Part shown: positions 30,645-40,244 of the stretch, piece after piece
How the letters are laid out: each line of letters opens with the position of its first letter
Position numbering within the stretch: position 1 is the first letter of the stretch
Source: a virus
Strand: one strand, 5' to 3'
Length of the DNA stretch: 58,357 nt
Virus record (IMG/VR): IMGVR_UViG_3300023176_003965
Location: 1-58,357 of that record
Position numbers and translations under genes: made by a program
Notes under the pieces: model-generated
The model's database searches: none
What the model saw: only the letters and a program-made list of their open reading frames with translations
What the model was told of the DNA's origin: nothing

Positions 30645-31289
30645 GTGAAGTCTGATTTTTACCTAGATAGAGTTAGTAAAGATGAGATAAAAGAACTACT
30701 CTATACTCATCATTATCTCAAAGACGAATCTAAGGATTTCAAATCGGGGTACAATTATGGACTTTTTAAACGCACTGAGTGGGAATGTCCTCTTAGGATT
30801 GGCAAGTGCTATGCTGCTTGCATTTTTACTTCACTCCCTGTTCCAGAAATCGCCAAAGGAGCATTCGGGTTAGAACGTAATCAACAGGAAGGTTTATTTG
30901 AACTTTCTAGATTATGTGTAGATCCAGAAACACAAAAAGAAGAATACAACATTACATCTTGGTTCGTGAGTCGCTGTATCAAGAGGTTCCGTAAAGATGC
31001 GAATGTTCGTGCTATTCTTAGTTATGCTGACTCTGCTCACCATAATGGAATTATATATCGTGCTACTAATTTCAAGTATTATGGGTTGACTGATCCTAAG
31101 AAAGATTTTTATTATGCTGATGGAACTAAACACTCAAGAGGAAAAGTGAAAGGTGTTGAGGGTGAGTGGAGAGATAGAAGTAGAAAGCACAGATACTTAA
31201 TGGTTTATGATCGAGAATTGAGAGATAGACTTGCATGGAAAGAACAAAAGTGGTATGATAGTAAAGACGATACAAAATCGTTTCAGTGA
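30645..31289 (+). CDS. Mom-like DNA modification protein, GTG start (214 aa)
   Basis: Resembles phage Mu Mom, a GNAT-fold enzyme that modifies adenines (carbamoylmethyl-adenine) and protects phage DNA from restriction. Shared features: THHYL near residue 22, LFELSRLCVD (residues 84-93), and the SYADSAHHNGIIYRATNFKY block (126-145), like Mom's SYAD..GH.G.IY.A.NF. GTG 30645 is the only usable start; there is no in-frame ATG upstream or in the first two thirds. A UUCG terminator follows. Whether it modifies this genome is inference. Confidence 0.75.
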   Translation: MKSDFYLDRVSKDEIKELLYTHHYLKDESKDFKSGYNYGLFKRTEWECPLRIGKCYAACIFTSLPVPEIAKGAFGLERNQQEGLFELSRLCVDPETQKEEYNITSWFVSRCIKRFRKDANVRAILSYADSAHHNGIIYRATNFKYYGLTDPKKDFYYADGTKHSRGKVKGVEGEWRDRSRKHRYLMVYDRELRDRLAWKEQKWYDSKDDTKSFQ

Positions 31290-31309
31290 CCCAAAAGTGT
31301 GACATTAAG

Positions 31310-31333
31310 ACCTTCCTTCGGGGAGGTTTTTTT
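31310..31333 (+). terminator. UUCG rho-independent terminator
   Basis: ACCTTCC (31310-31316) pairs with GGGAGGT (31321-31327) over a TTCG loop, followed by a T-run (31327-31333). Ends the transcript of the Mom-like gene. Confidence 0.92.
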
Positions 31334-31337
31334 GTGG

Positions 31338-31344
31338 ATAAATA
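31338..31344 (+). promoter_or_regulatory. Late promoter box ATAAATA
   Basis: ATAAATA lies 5 bp after the terminator and 30 bp before the 2056-aa structural gene, as expected for a late promoter. Confidence 0.7.
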
Positions 31345-31374
31345 ACTTATAACGGAATTAAAAGCATTAATAAA

Positions 31375-34300
31375 ATGGGTCTTTCTAGATTAGACAATTT
31401 TCTGAAATCAGTAAGAGGAAATATTTTATATGTTGATCCTAATAACCTAGATTCTACTGATAGTGTTGCGAATCAGGGCAATTCTCCTACTCGCCCGTTT
31501 AAAACTATCCAGAGAGCACTTATTGAGGCAGCTAGATTTTCCTATCAGGTTGGTAGTAATAACGATAGATTTAGCAAAACAACTATTTTACTACAACCAG
31601 GTGAGCACATTGTAGACAATAGACCTGGTATAATTGTTAAAGATGATGATACTTACATCACTAGAGGTGGATTTGATAATTATACTGATTTTACTGAATT
31701 CACTCTATTAACAAACTTTGATATTTTATCTGAAAACAATCAACTTTATAAGTTAAATTCAATTTATGGTGGTGTCATTGTTCCAAGAGGAACATCTATC
31801 GTAGGTTCTGACCTTAGGAAAACTAAAATTATTCCAAGGTATGTTCCTAATCCTGATGAAGTTGATGGTGCAAACATCAATAGATCTGCATTATTCAGAG
31901 TAACTGGTGGATGCTTCTTATATGGATTTACTATTTTTGATGCTGATTTAAATGCCTTATGCTATAAGGACTTTACAATCAATCAATTTGTTCCAGATTT
32001 CTCACACCATAAACTCACTTGTTTTGAGTATGTTGATGGAGTCAATAATGTAAAGATTGATGATACTTTCATTTCAAATCTTGAAACTACAAAAACTGAC
32101 CTTGACATGTATTATGAAAAGGTTGCTGTTGCTTATGGTCAGAATAGTGGAAGAGAAATTGATGAGAGTGATGAAGACATTCAAACTGTAGTTGATGAGT
32201 ATAGAATTGTTGGTTCTAGAGGAGCAGAAGCTAACATCGCCTCTATTTCTGCATCTGGAACTACAGTCACTGTCACATTAGAAGAACCACTGGAAGAATT
32301 GAGTGCAAATTCTCCAATTCAAATTTCTGGTGTTGCTTCAACAAACTCATCAGATGTTTATGATGGGCAGTATTTGATTTCAAGTGTTATCAGCACAACA
32401 CAATTTACTTACATCTCCAGAATTTCTAATGTAGATACTTCTCCTACAACTAATGGTGCTACAGTCAACTTTAGCGTTGATACTGTAACTGGTGCATCTC
32501 CTTACATCTTTAACATTTCACTGCGTTCTGTTTATGGAATGTGTGGTATGCACGCTGACGGAAATCTTGTCAGTGGATTTAAGAGTATGGTTGTGGCACA
32601 ATTCACTGGAATTGGACTTCAGAAAGATGATAATGCCTTTGTAAAATATGATGAGGTTAGTGGTGAGTATCAAGACTCTGCTAATGTTATTGATATTCAT
32701 ACTGACTCTAGAGCAGTATTTAAACCTTCTTACAGAAACTATCACATTAAAGCATCAAATAATGCAATTATCCAGTTAGTTTCTATCTTTGCTATTGGTT
32801 ATGCAGAGCACTTTGTTGTTGAATCTGGTGGAGACCATTCAATCACAAACTCTAACTCTAACTTTGGAGCAAAAGCATTAGTAGCAAGAGGATTTAGAAA
32901 AGATGCTTTCTCAAGAGATGATCGTGGGTACATTACTCACATTGTATCTCCTCAGAAGTTAAGTGGTGATGAGACTAGTGTTGAATTTTTCCCAATTGAT
33001 GTTGGATTAACAACCTCAGTATCTGCTGGTGCAGGAACTACAACTAGACTTTACATCTATAATCAAACTAATCAGGATGCTCCTCCTAGTGATATAGCAG
33101 ATGGATACAGACTTGGTGCAAAAGAAACTGAAATTCTTTATTCTCAAATTGCACAGAGTGGGATAGTCTCTACCTATTCTTGTAGAGTCACTATGCCCGA
33201 AAGTGACTTGAGTAAAGAGAAGTCATATTCTGTAAACAGAGTCAATAATGATAGTGAGAATGATATTGATTCCAATGGTATTATTGGATTATCTACAGTT
33301 CACGAGTTTATTGATGGTGAAAAGGTCAGAGTATTCAGTGATAATGGACATCTTCCTGATGGATTAATTACCAATAACATCTATTATGTAATTACTGATG
33401 CTGTTGCTGGTATTACCTCAACAGAAATCAAATTGGCATCCACACTTAGTGATGTATTTACAGATACTGCAATCATTCCCAACTCAAAGGGTGGAAATTT
33501 AAAGGTTGTTAGTAGAGTCTCTGATAAATCTTCAGGTGATGTTGGACATCCAATTCAGTATGATGAAGGACGAGGTAATTGGTATCTCAATGTTTCGTCT
33601 ACAGATAATACATTATATGATGTAATTAATAGTGTAGGAGTTACTGGAATTGGTGAAGCAACTTCCAGAACCTTTATTGAAAGAAATCTTGATACTAGAA
33701 ATTTAGTAGATACGATTTATAAAGTTAGATATGTTCTTCCTAAGAACGCACAAAATAATGCAAGACCACCTTTAGATGGTTACATTATTCAGGAAAGTAG
33801 CACAACTGGACTTACTGATGCAGAAATTTCCAATGATTTGTATTTTGGAGATAGTGTTACTTTAGCGAATGCTAATCAATTAAGAAATCCATCTTTCATT
33901 GCTAATGCAGAGTGGTCTTCATCAGGAATCTCTACCATTTACACAGAACTTCCACATAATCTTTCTGTTGGTTCTGAAGTTAAGATTGAAAATGTTGTAA
34001 GTGCTGGAAATACAACAGCAGATTTTTATGATGGATTCAATGGTGAATTTACTGTAACTTCTATACCAACATCCAAGAAGTTTACTTATTCTCTTGCTGA
34101 TAATCCTGGTGCTTTCCAGAACGATACCACTGTAAGAGATTCTAATCTTCCAAAGTTCACACAAAAAACTATTCCAACTTGCCTGCAAGTTTATAGAAGT
34201 GTTGAAATTCAACCTTTTGTTCAAGGAAAACAAGATGGTGTCTATCAGTTATTCGTAATTAATAATTCCAACTCACCTACAGTTTCTCCATTCCAAGATT

Positions 34301-37300
34301 CTAGTTTCTCACAAAATGTTCAGTATCTCTATCCTCAATTAAATAGAGATAATCCAGATGCAGATCCAAAATCTTCTAGATCTTTTGCATTATCAAGTCC
34401 AGTTGGTCAGGTTGTAATTAATGACCCAGAAAATAGTTTAACAAAAGAAACAGTAGAGAAAGTTTCTTCTGACTTAAAACTTGGAATTGGTATTACTGGT
34501 GCAATTTCGAGCAGTGGAACTGCACATACAATCTTCACTGAAGTTGACCATGGACTTGGTGGAATTACTAATTTAACTGTTGTCAGTTCTGGTTCTAACT
34601 ACATCGGAGAAGACACTTATTATGCAGCAGATCTTGTTGGATTTGCTGGAAGCATAACTGGTTCAAATGCTAATGTTAAAGTTGATGTTAATAGTCTTGG
34701 CCAAGTTAGTGATGTTCTCATCATGGACCCTGGCAGTTCTTATGGAATAGGTCATACTCTGCAAATTATTCCTGCTGCTGGAATTGGAACAACCACTGGA
34801 TTTACTGCTGCTGTTGTTAGAGTAGATGCAGTTACTGACTATCAAGATTTGACTCTTGAAATTGATGGTCTGTCTGAAGATTATGATGGTTATAATAACC
34901 TGTATAAGGTTACTGGAATTACTTCAACCAGCACAACAGAAATTCAAGTTCAATCTGCAAATAGTGTTTCTGGATTCTCTACTACTGCTGTAGAATTTGG
35001 AACTAACATGAGTTCCTTTACTGGTCAGTTATTAACTCCTTCTTCAGTTACTTATAACAATGAAACTGGAGTTGGTATTGTTACTTTTGCAACTTCTCAT
35101 GGATTGAATGTTGACAATTCTCTGTTATTTGTTGGATTTGATAATAGTTTCTTGAACAAGACTGTTAGTGTAACTAAGAAGTTAAGTTTATTATCAGTTG
35201 AGGTTAATTTTGGTACTAATGATTCTTCTGTCCCCACAACTGGAACGCCAGAAGCATACTTAAAAGGAAATACCTCTAGATCTGGAAGACTTGAAAAAGA
35301 GAATGAATTGACATCGGGTAGAAATGTAATTCAGTATGGTGGAATTGAATCTACAATAACAACATTGCTCTCTTCCGAATCTGGTGCTCCAGATCAATTG
35401 GTAATTTCTGATGCAGTTAATAGTGGATTTAGGATTGGTGATTATCTTCAAGTTGATAGAGAAATCTTTAGAATTAAATCTTCAGTAACATCAAACACTG
35501 TTGGAGTCTTTAGATCACTTTTAGGAAGTCCAAGACAAACTCATGATGCTAATTCTGTTGTTAAGAGAATAGTTGTAAAACCAGTTGAATTTAGAAGAAA
35601 TTCAATTATCCGTGCTTCTGGCCATACATTTGAGTATCTTGGATTTGGACCTGGAAACTATTCAACTGCTTTCCCAGAAAGACAAGATAGAGTTCTTTCT
35701 CCTCAAGAAGAATTAATTGCACAATCTTATAAGGAGAATGGAGGTATTGTAATCTTCACTGCAATGAACAGTGATGGTGATTTCTACACCGGTAATAAAA
35801 AAGTTAATTCTGCTACTGGTAAGGAAGAAGTATTTGATACTCCTGTTCCTACAGTAACTGGTGAAGAAATTGATACTGGAGCATTTAGTGTTGGATTTGA
35901 TGTTATTTCTCCACTTGAAATCTCTGTTAGTAGATCATTAAGAGTTGAAGGTGGAGATGATGGAACACTGGTTTCTGAATTTGATGGACCTGTAGTTTTC
36001 AATGAGAAGTTTACATCAACATCAGAAAAGGGTATTGAAGCAAATTCACTATTCCTTCAAGGTGATGCTGAAATTTCCAGAAAGATAACTGTTGGTCTTT
36101 CTACTCCAACAGAAGCAGGAAACTATGGTGATGCTGTAATAAGAACTGAACCTGAAGAAAATGGAAATGTTGGTTGGATTTATACCAAAGAAAATGCTTG
36201 GAGAAATTGGGGATGGATAAAGGACGCAAGTGAACTGAATCAGTTAATTTCTGGTGTTGGTATTGCTACAACTTCATCTGATTCTGTAGGACTTTCTACC
36301 AGAGTCAACATAACTGCTACAGGTGATGTTTCTGTTTCATCAAGTTTTGATAGTTTAACAAAGACTACTAATTTTGTTATTGATGGAACTTCTCTTGCTC
36401 CAGCAAATACTATTGATGTTTATGATGCTGGAGTTCTTCAGGGAAGTGCTACTGGATTTGATTTTGAGGCAGCACCTGATGGTTTTGGATTAAATCTCAC
36501 AACTGCAATTTCTTCTGGAATTGCTACAGTAACATTTGACATGCCAATTGATGACATTGATTTTGGAACAGGTATTTTAGGACAAGCTTCTCCATCATTT
36601 ACTCCATTAAGTGTTGGAACTAGAATCATTTATGAAAACTTACTTGATAGTGTCAATACAAATTATGCTGTTGGTGTAGAAGCAAATGCACTGTGGCACT
36701 CTGTACCACAATCTTCTGCTTATTCATTCAAGTGGTATGGTGGAACAACAGAAATTGCAGAACTTATTACTAATGGTGGAAGTGGTTTATTTGAGTTAAA
36801 TGGATCAAGTTCTAAAGTATCTGCTGCACAACTTGAGTCTACTGTTGCTACTGGAACTGCACCGTTTATTGTTGGTTCTTCTACAACCGTTACTAATCTG
36901 AACGCAAACTTCCTGCAAGGATTTGTATCTTCTGATGAGGAACTTGAAAATACAATTGTTCGTAGAGATGCAACAAACAAGATTGAAGGAGAGGTTACGA
37001 AGTTAATTCATGTTGGAGCAGGTCAGACTGGTGGATACTACACTGATATCCCTGCAAGACTTGGATACAATCCATTTAATAGAGATGCTGGTGATACTTG
37101 TGCTGGACCAGCAATCTTCCAGTCATCAATTTCCGTAACTGGAGGTGCTACACTTGCGGGTCTAACTACTATTACACAAGTATCTGACATTTATAAGAAC
37201 CAGTCTAGTTCTTCTGGTACTTTAACTTGTGACTTTACTACTGGTCCAACCACCAGAACTACAAGCACTGACATTACTACAATTAACATCAGTAATGTTC

Positions 37301-37545
37301 CAACAACTGATGAAAGGTCGCTAAATTATAGTGTATTGTTGAAGGCATCATCTGCAGTTGCTTCTTTGGAAAACATTGTATTCCAGATTAACGGAACGAC
37401 ATTGATAGAAGGTACAAATCTTTACTGGTTGAATGATCTTTCTCCAGTTGGTACTGATCCTGGTTATTATTTCCTTGGATTTACAATCTTAAGAGTTGGA
37501 ACTGGTTGGGAAGTTCTTGCAACATACGCACCTTACGGAAGTTAA
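31375..37545 (+). CDS. Giant tail fibre/virion structural protein (2056 aa)
   Basis: The N-terminus (MGLSRLDNFLKSVRGNILYV then SPTRPFKTIQRALIEAARF) with TTILLQPGEHIVDN is of the pectate-lyase/beta-helix type found in large cyanophage structural proteins. The remainder is Ser/Thr/Gly rich and beta-stranded with many short repeats and no enzyme motif visible. The C-terminal section contains a FRMDA-type fibre module and ends EVLATYAPYGS. Probably a peripheral fibre or appendage for host contact. Followed by two further fibre-like genes 4 and 43 bp downstream. Confidence 0.75.
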   Translation: MGLSRLDNFLKSVRGNILYVDPNNLDSTDSVANQGNSPTRPFKTIQRALIEAARFSYQVGSNNDRFSKTTILLQPGEHIVDNRPGIIVKDDDTYITRGGFDNYTDFTEFTLLTNFDILSENNQLYKLNSIYGGVIVPRGTSIVGSDLRKTKIIPRYVPNPDEVDGANINRSALFRVTGGCFLYGFTIFDADLNALCYKDFTINQFVPDFSHHKLTCFEYVDGVNNVKIDDTFISNLETTKTDLDMYYEKVAVAYGQNSGREIDESDEDIQTVVDEYRIVGSRGAEANIASISASGTTVTVTLEEPLEELSANSPIQISGVASTNSSDVYDGQYLISSVISTTQFTYISRISNVDTSPTTNGATVNFSVDTVTGASPYIFNISLRSVYGMCGMHADGNLVSGFKSMVVAQFTGIGLQKDDNAFVKYDEVSGEYQDSANVIDIHTDSRAVFKPSYRNYHIKASNNAIIQLVSIFAIGYAEHFVVESGGDHSITNSNSNFGAKALVARGFRKDAFSRDDRGYITHIVSPQKLSGDETSVEFFPIDVGLTTSVSAGAGTTTRLYIYNQTNQDAPPSDIADGYRLGAKETEILYSQIAQSGIVSTYSCRVTMPESDLSKEKSYSVNRVNNDSENDIDSNGIIGLSTVHEFIDGEKVRVFSDNGHLPDGLITNNIYYVITDAVAGITSTEIKLASTLSDVFTDTAIIPNSKGGNLKVVSRVSDKSSGDVGHPIQYDEGRGNWYLNVSSTDNTLYDVINSVGVTGIGEATSRTFIERNLDTRNLVDTIYKVRYVLPKNAQNNARPPLDGYIIQESSTTGLTDAEISNDLYFGDSVTLANANQLRNPSFIANAEWSSSGISTIYTELPHNLSVGSEVKIENVVSAGNTTADFYDGFNGEFTVTSIPTSKKFTYSLADNPGAFQNDTTVRDSNLPKFTQKTIPTCLQVYRSVEIQPFVQGKQDGVYQLFVINNSNSPTVSPFQDSSFSQNVQYLYPQLNRDNPDADPKSSRSFALSSPVGQVVINDPENSLTKETVEKVSSDLKLGIGITGAISSSGTAHTIFTEVDHGLGGITNLTVVSSGSNYIGEDTYYAADLVGFAGSITGSNANVKVDVNSLGQVSDVLIMDPGSSYGIGHTLQIIPAAGIGTTTGFTAAVVRVDAVTDYQDLTLEIDGLSEDYDGYNNLYKVTGITSTSTTEIQVQSANSVSGFSTTAVEFGTNMSSFTGQLLTPSSVTYNNETGVGIVTFATSHGLNVDNSLLFVGFDNSFLNKTVSVTKKLSLLSVEVNFGTNDSSVPTTGTPEAYLKGNTSRSGRLEKENELTSGRNVIQYGGIESTITTLLSSESGAPDQLVISDAVNSGFRIGDYLQVDREIFRIKSSVTSNTVGVFRSLLGSPRQTHDANSVVKRIVVKPVEFRRNSIIRASGHTFEYLGFGPGNYSTAFPERQDRVLSPQEELIAQSYKENGGIVIFTAMNSDGDFYTGNKKVNSATGKEEVFDTPVPTVTGEEIDTGAFSVGFDVISPLEISVSRSLRVEGGDDGTLVSEFDGPVVFNEKFTSTSEKGIEANSLFLQGDAEISRKITVGLSTPTEAGNYGDAVIRTEPEENGNVGWIYTKENAWRNWGWIKDASELNQLISGVGIATTSSDSVGLSTRVNITATGDVSVSSSFDSLTKTTNFVIDGTSLAPANTIDVYDAGVLQGSATGFDFEAAPDGFGLNLTTAISSGIATVTFDMPIDDIDFGTGILGQASPSFTPLSVGTRIIYENLLDSVNTNYAVGVEANALWHSVPQSSAYSFKWYGGTTEIAELITNGGSGLFELNGSSSKVSAAQLESTVATGTAPFIVGSSTTVTNLNANFLQGFVSSDEELENTIVRRDATNKIEGEVTKLIHVGAGQTGGYYTDIPARLGYNPFNRDAGDTCAGPAIFQSSISVTGGATLAGLTTITQVSDIYKNQSSSSGTLTCDFTTGPTTRTTSTDITTINISNVPTTDERSLNYSVLLKASSAVASLENIVFQINGTTLIEGTNLYWLNDLSPVGTDPGYYFLGFTILRVGTGWEVLATYAPYGS

Positions 37546-37549
37546 TTAA

Positions 37550-40201
37550 ATGTCACTACAGGGTTCTTCTAGAAATAATTTAATCTCTCTTAACAATAAG
37601 GGTAATAATACCCTTATGGGATTAAATGTGATGCTTCATACAAATGAAAGTAATTTAAGCATTGAAGATTTGTACGGAGAACCTGTAGTTTGTATTAGTG
37701 TGATTGATGAATCATCACGATCACAATCAAGTATGGATTCTGATTGGAATAATTTTAGAACAAATTATCCAAGTAGACCATTTTATTTGTTGCAACCTGT
37801 GACTAGAACAAGGAGAATTGATGATTTAAAAATTTCAGTTGGTGTATCTACTACTGATCCTGTAGGAGTTGCTCCTGATTATGGACTTTTTTATTCTGAA
37901 GTAAATCGTGATAGTGGAAGTGTTAGTTCTGCATCTGATTGGTTTACAATTTGTGGATTGAGTACTTATCCAGCAAATACTTTAGTTTCATTGTTTATTG
38001 ATACTAGTGGTAGTATGACACTTAACACTGTTCAGGCATCATACAATAAGTTTCTTACTGATTGTCAGGCTAATAATATAGTAATTGCTGGAAATAGTTT
38101 TAATGGAACTGAAAGATGGGCAGTAGACCACAATAAAACTTTTAGTGAACTGATTGATTTGGTAACCATTACAAAAACATTGAATCAAAATGTACCTTTT
38201 TATAGCGATGGTATTTTTCTTGAGGCACTTCAAGATTCTTTGGTAGATAAAAAGATTGGGAATGATTTGCAAAGATTCCCAAATCTTTATGGTTATATGG
38301 GGCAGAAGGGTAGAAATTCATCGGCAGGAACAATAAGCATCACAAATCCCGATGGAACTTTATCAATTAGCAATTCATTTATGAGAGGTGAGACTACTGG
38401 TAGTGCAACAAAAACAAATTGGGTGAATAGTTACTACGGTAATGTAAATAATCATACCATCAATGTATCTGATGTCACTGAAAAAATACCAAATGGTGGA
38501 AGATTGACAAATCCAGATTCAACTGGAGTTAATTCTGCTGATGTTCATGGAAACATTTTTTCTCTATTCACTACACCAAATACAATCAGAAGTCAAACTC
38601 CAGGATTTTTTGGAACAGTTCTTTCATCTAGAACTAGAAGAGAATGTTATACTTTAATAATAACTGACTCAAAAGAACAAATTGATGGTCCTGGAGATTT
38701 GATTGGAGATAGAATAGAAGTAATAAATTCTGAAGAAATTAAAACTGGATTGGTTGCGGAAAGATATTTGGGTTATTTTGGAAGTAATGTAAATTATGAG
38801 CAAACGGCACAGTTGGACCCTGAAAATTTCACTGATTTTTCAGAACCTGTAGTTTGCATTAGTGTAATTGACGAATCTAATGGTAATCAGGCACTTACAA
38901 ATTATACTAACAATGAAGGACAGATTGCATCTAATCCAATTTTTAGTACATCTGCTCAAGTTATAGAATGGGATTGGAATAACTTCAGAACAAAGTATCC
39001 AGATAGGCCATTTTATTTGTTGCAACCTACACAAAGTTCAAATGAGAACAAAGATGGCATTGAAGATTTGTTTGTTCCGGTTGGTGTAACTACTACTGCT
39101 TCTACTCCTGGACTATTTTATTCTGAAGTAAAGCGTGGTTCAAATGATACTTCATCCGATTGGTTTACCATTTGTGGATTGGGAACTTATCCACCAAATA
39201 CTTTAGTTTCATTGTATATTGATAATAGTAGTAGTCTAGGACTTGGTGCTGTTGATAATGCATACAACAAGTTTATTGCAGATTGTAATAATGCTGGAAT
39301 AATAGTTGTAGATCAAATAATTGATGGTGAAAGATGGGTTGCTCCTCACAATAAAACATTGGAACAATTTGGTTATGGTACTTATACAAATCCTATGATT
39401 TTGAATGAAATTAATCAGTTTTTTAAGGGGGAGGTTCCAACAACTACTACTAATGGAACAACCAACTTCTTTAATAATAAAACTTGGGTTATAAATGGTT
39501 CTTTTAGGGCACCTCAAACTGGAAATTATAAATTTAGAACTACTTCTGATGATGGTTCTTATTTTTGGATTAACAGAACTGAAAATTTCACAACATCTAA
39601 TGCAACTGTTAATAATGGTGGAAAACATATTGTAAGAACAGTAACATCAACATCAGTTAATTTACAGCAAGGAGATTTTTATCCAATTAGAATTATTTAC
39701 GGCAATCAAAATGTACTTAATGACGATAATAAAAATCCAACAGAATTAACTTTACAATGGAACATAAACGGTGGTAATTATGTAAGTGATGGTACAGGTA
39801 TTTTCTTTCAAAGGTTCCTAGAAACTGAATTGAGAAGAATTAATGACAGTGGTATAGATGTGGGAGAACCAAATCTTAGAAGATATAGAGTTATTGCTCT
39901 TTCTGGTTATGAATCCACTGATGGTTATGATGGTGTATTATTCTATGGAAGTGCTTATGCAGAACCTTATGCTTATGTAACTTTTACTGGAACAAATACA
40001 AACGACTATACAATTACGAGGTCATCTACTGCTCCAAACTGGACTAAAAAAACTAATCAAAAGCAAGATACTTTACCGATTGCAGAACAGACACAAGGAG
40101 GTCTCTTTAAGAGTTCTAATGTTTTCCAAAATGGTGTAACTGATTATCGCAAACCATTTGCAGAAGTTATTTCACAATTTATGGAAGACACATTGAACTG
40201 A
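37550..40201 (+). CDS. Virion adhesin with two VWA-like modules and a PA14-like domain (883 aa)
   Basis: Two related modules start at EPVVCISVIDES (residues 44 and 432). Each continues DWNNFRT.YP.RPFYLLQP, GLFYSEV, SDWFTICGL.TYP.NTLVS and a von Willebrand A-like strand: the first has an intact metal-site motif DTSGSM (151-156), the second DNSSS (558-562). A third part (about 625-760) resembles a PA14/GLEYA carbohydrate-binding domain (FRAPQTGNYKFRTTSDDGSYFWIN). VWA and PA14 domains bind proteins or glycans; here they would make a host-contact adhesin (inference). Confidence 0.7.
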   Translation: MSLQGSSRNNLISLNNKGNNTLMGLNVMLHTNESNLSIEDLYGEPVVCISVIDESSRSQSSMDSDWNNFRTNYPSRPFYLLQPVTRTRRIDDLKISVGVSTTDPVGVAPDYGLFYSEVNRDSGSVSSASDWFTICGLSTYPANTLVSLFIDTSGSMTLNTVQASYNKFLTDCQANNIVIAGNSFNGTERWAVDHNKTFSELIDLVTITKTLNQNVPFYSDGIFLEALQDSLVDKKIGNDLQRFPNLYGYMGQKGRNSSAGTISITNPDGTLSISNSFMRGETTGSATKTNWVNSYYGNVNNHTINVSDVTEKIPNGGRLTNPDSTGVNSADVHGNIFSLFTTPNTIRSQTPGFFGTVLSSRTRRECYTLIITDSKEQIDGPGDLIGDRIEVINSEEIKTGLVAERYLGYFGSNVNYEQTAQLDPENFTDFSEPVVCISVIDESNGNQALTNYTNNEGQIASNPIFSTSAQVIEWDWNNFRTKYPDRPFYLLQPTQSSNENKDGIEDLFVPVGVTTTASTPGLFYSEVKRGSNDTSSDWFTICGLGTYPPNTLVSLYIDNSSSLGLGAVDNAYNKFIADCNNAGIIVVDQIIDGERWVAPHNKTLEQFGYGTYTNPMILNEINQFFKGEVPTTTTNGTTNFFNNKTWVINGSFRAPQTGNYKFRTTSDDGSYFWINRTENFTTSNATVNNGGKHIVRTVTSTSVNLQQGDFYPIRIIYGNQNVLNDDNKNPTELTLQWNINGGNYVSDGTGIFFQRFLETELRRINDSGIDVGEPNLRRYRVIALSGYESTDGYDGVLFYGSAYAEPYAYVTFTGTNTNDYTITRSSTAPNWTKKTNQKQDTLPIAEQTQGGLFKSSNVFQNGVTDYRKPFAEVISQFMEDTLN

Positions 40202-40207
40202 TAAATA
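40201..40207 (+). promoter_or_regulatory. Late promoter box ATAAATA
   Basis: ATAAATA includes the last base of the adhesin's stop codon and lies 37 bp before the fibre gene at 40245, which has GGGGAGAG as ribosome binding site. Confidence 0.65.
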
Positions 40208-40244
40208 AACTTAGTAAACAATCAAGAGGGGAGAGTGAACCTCA

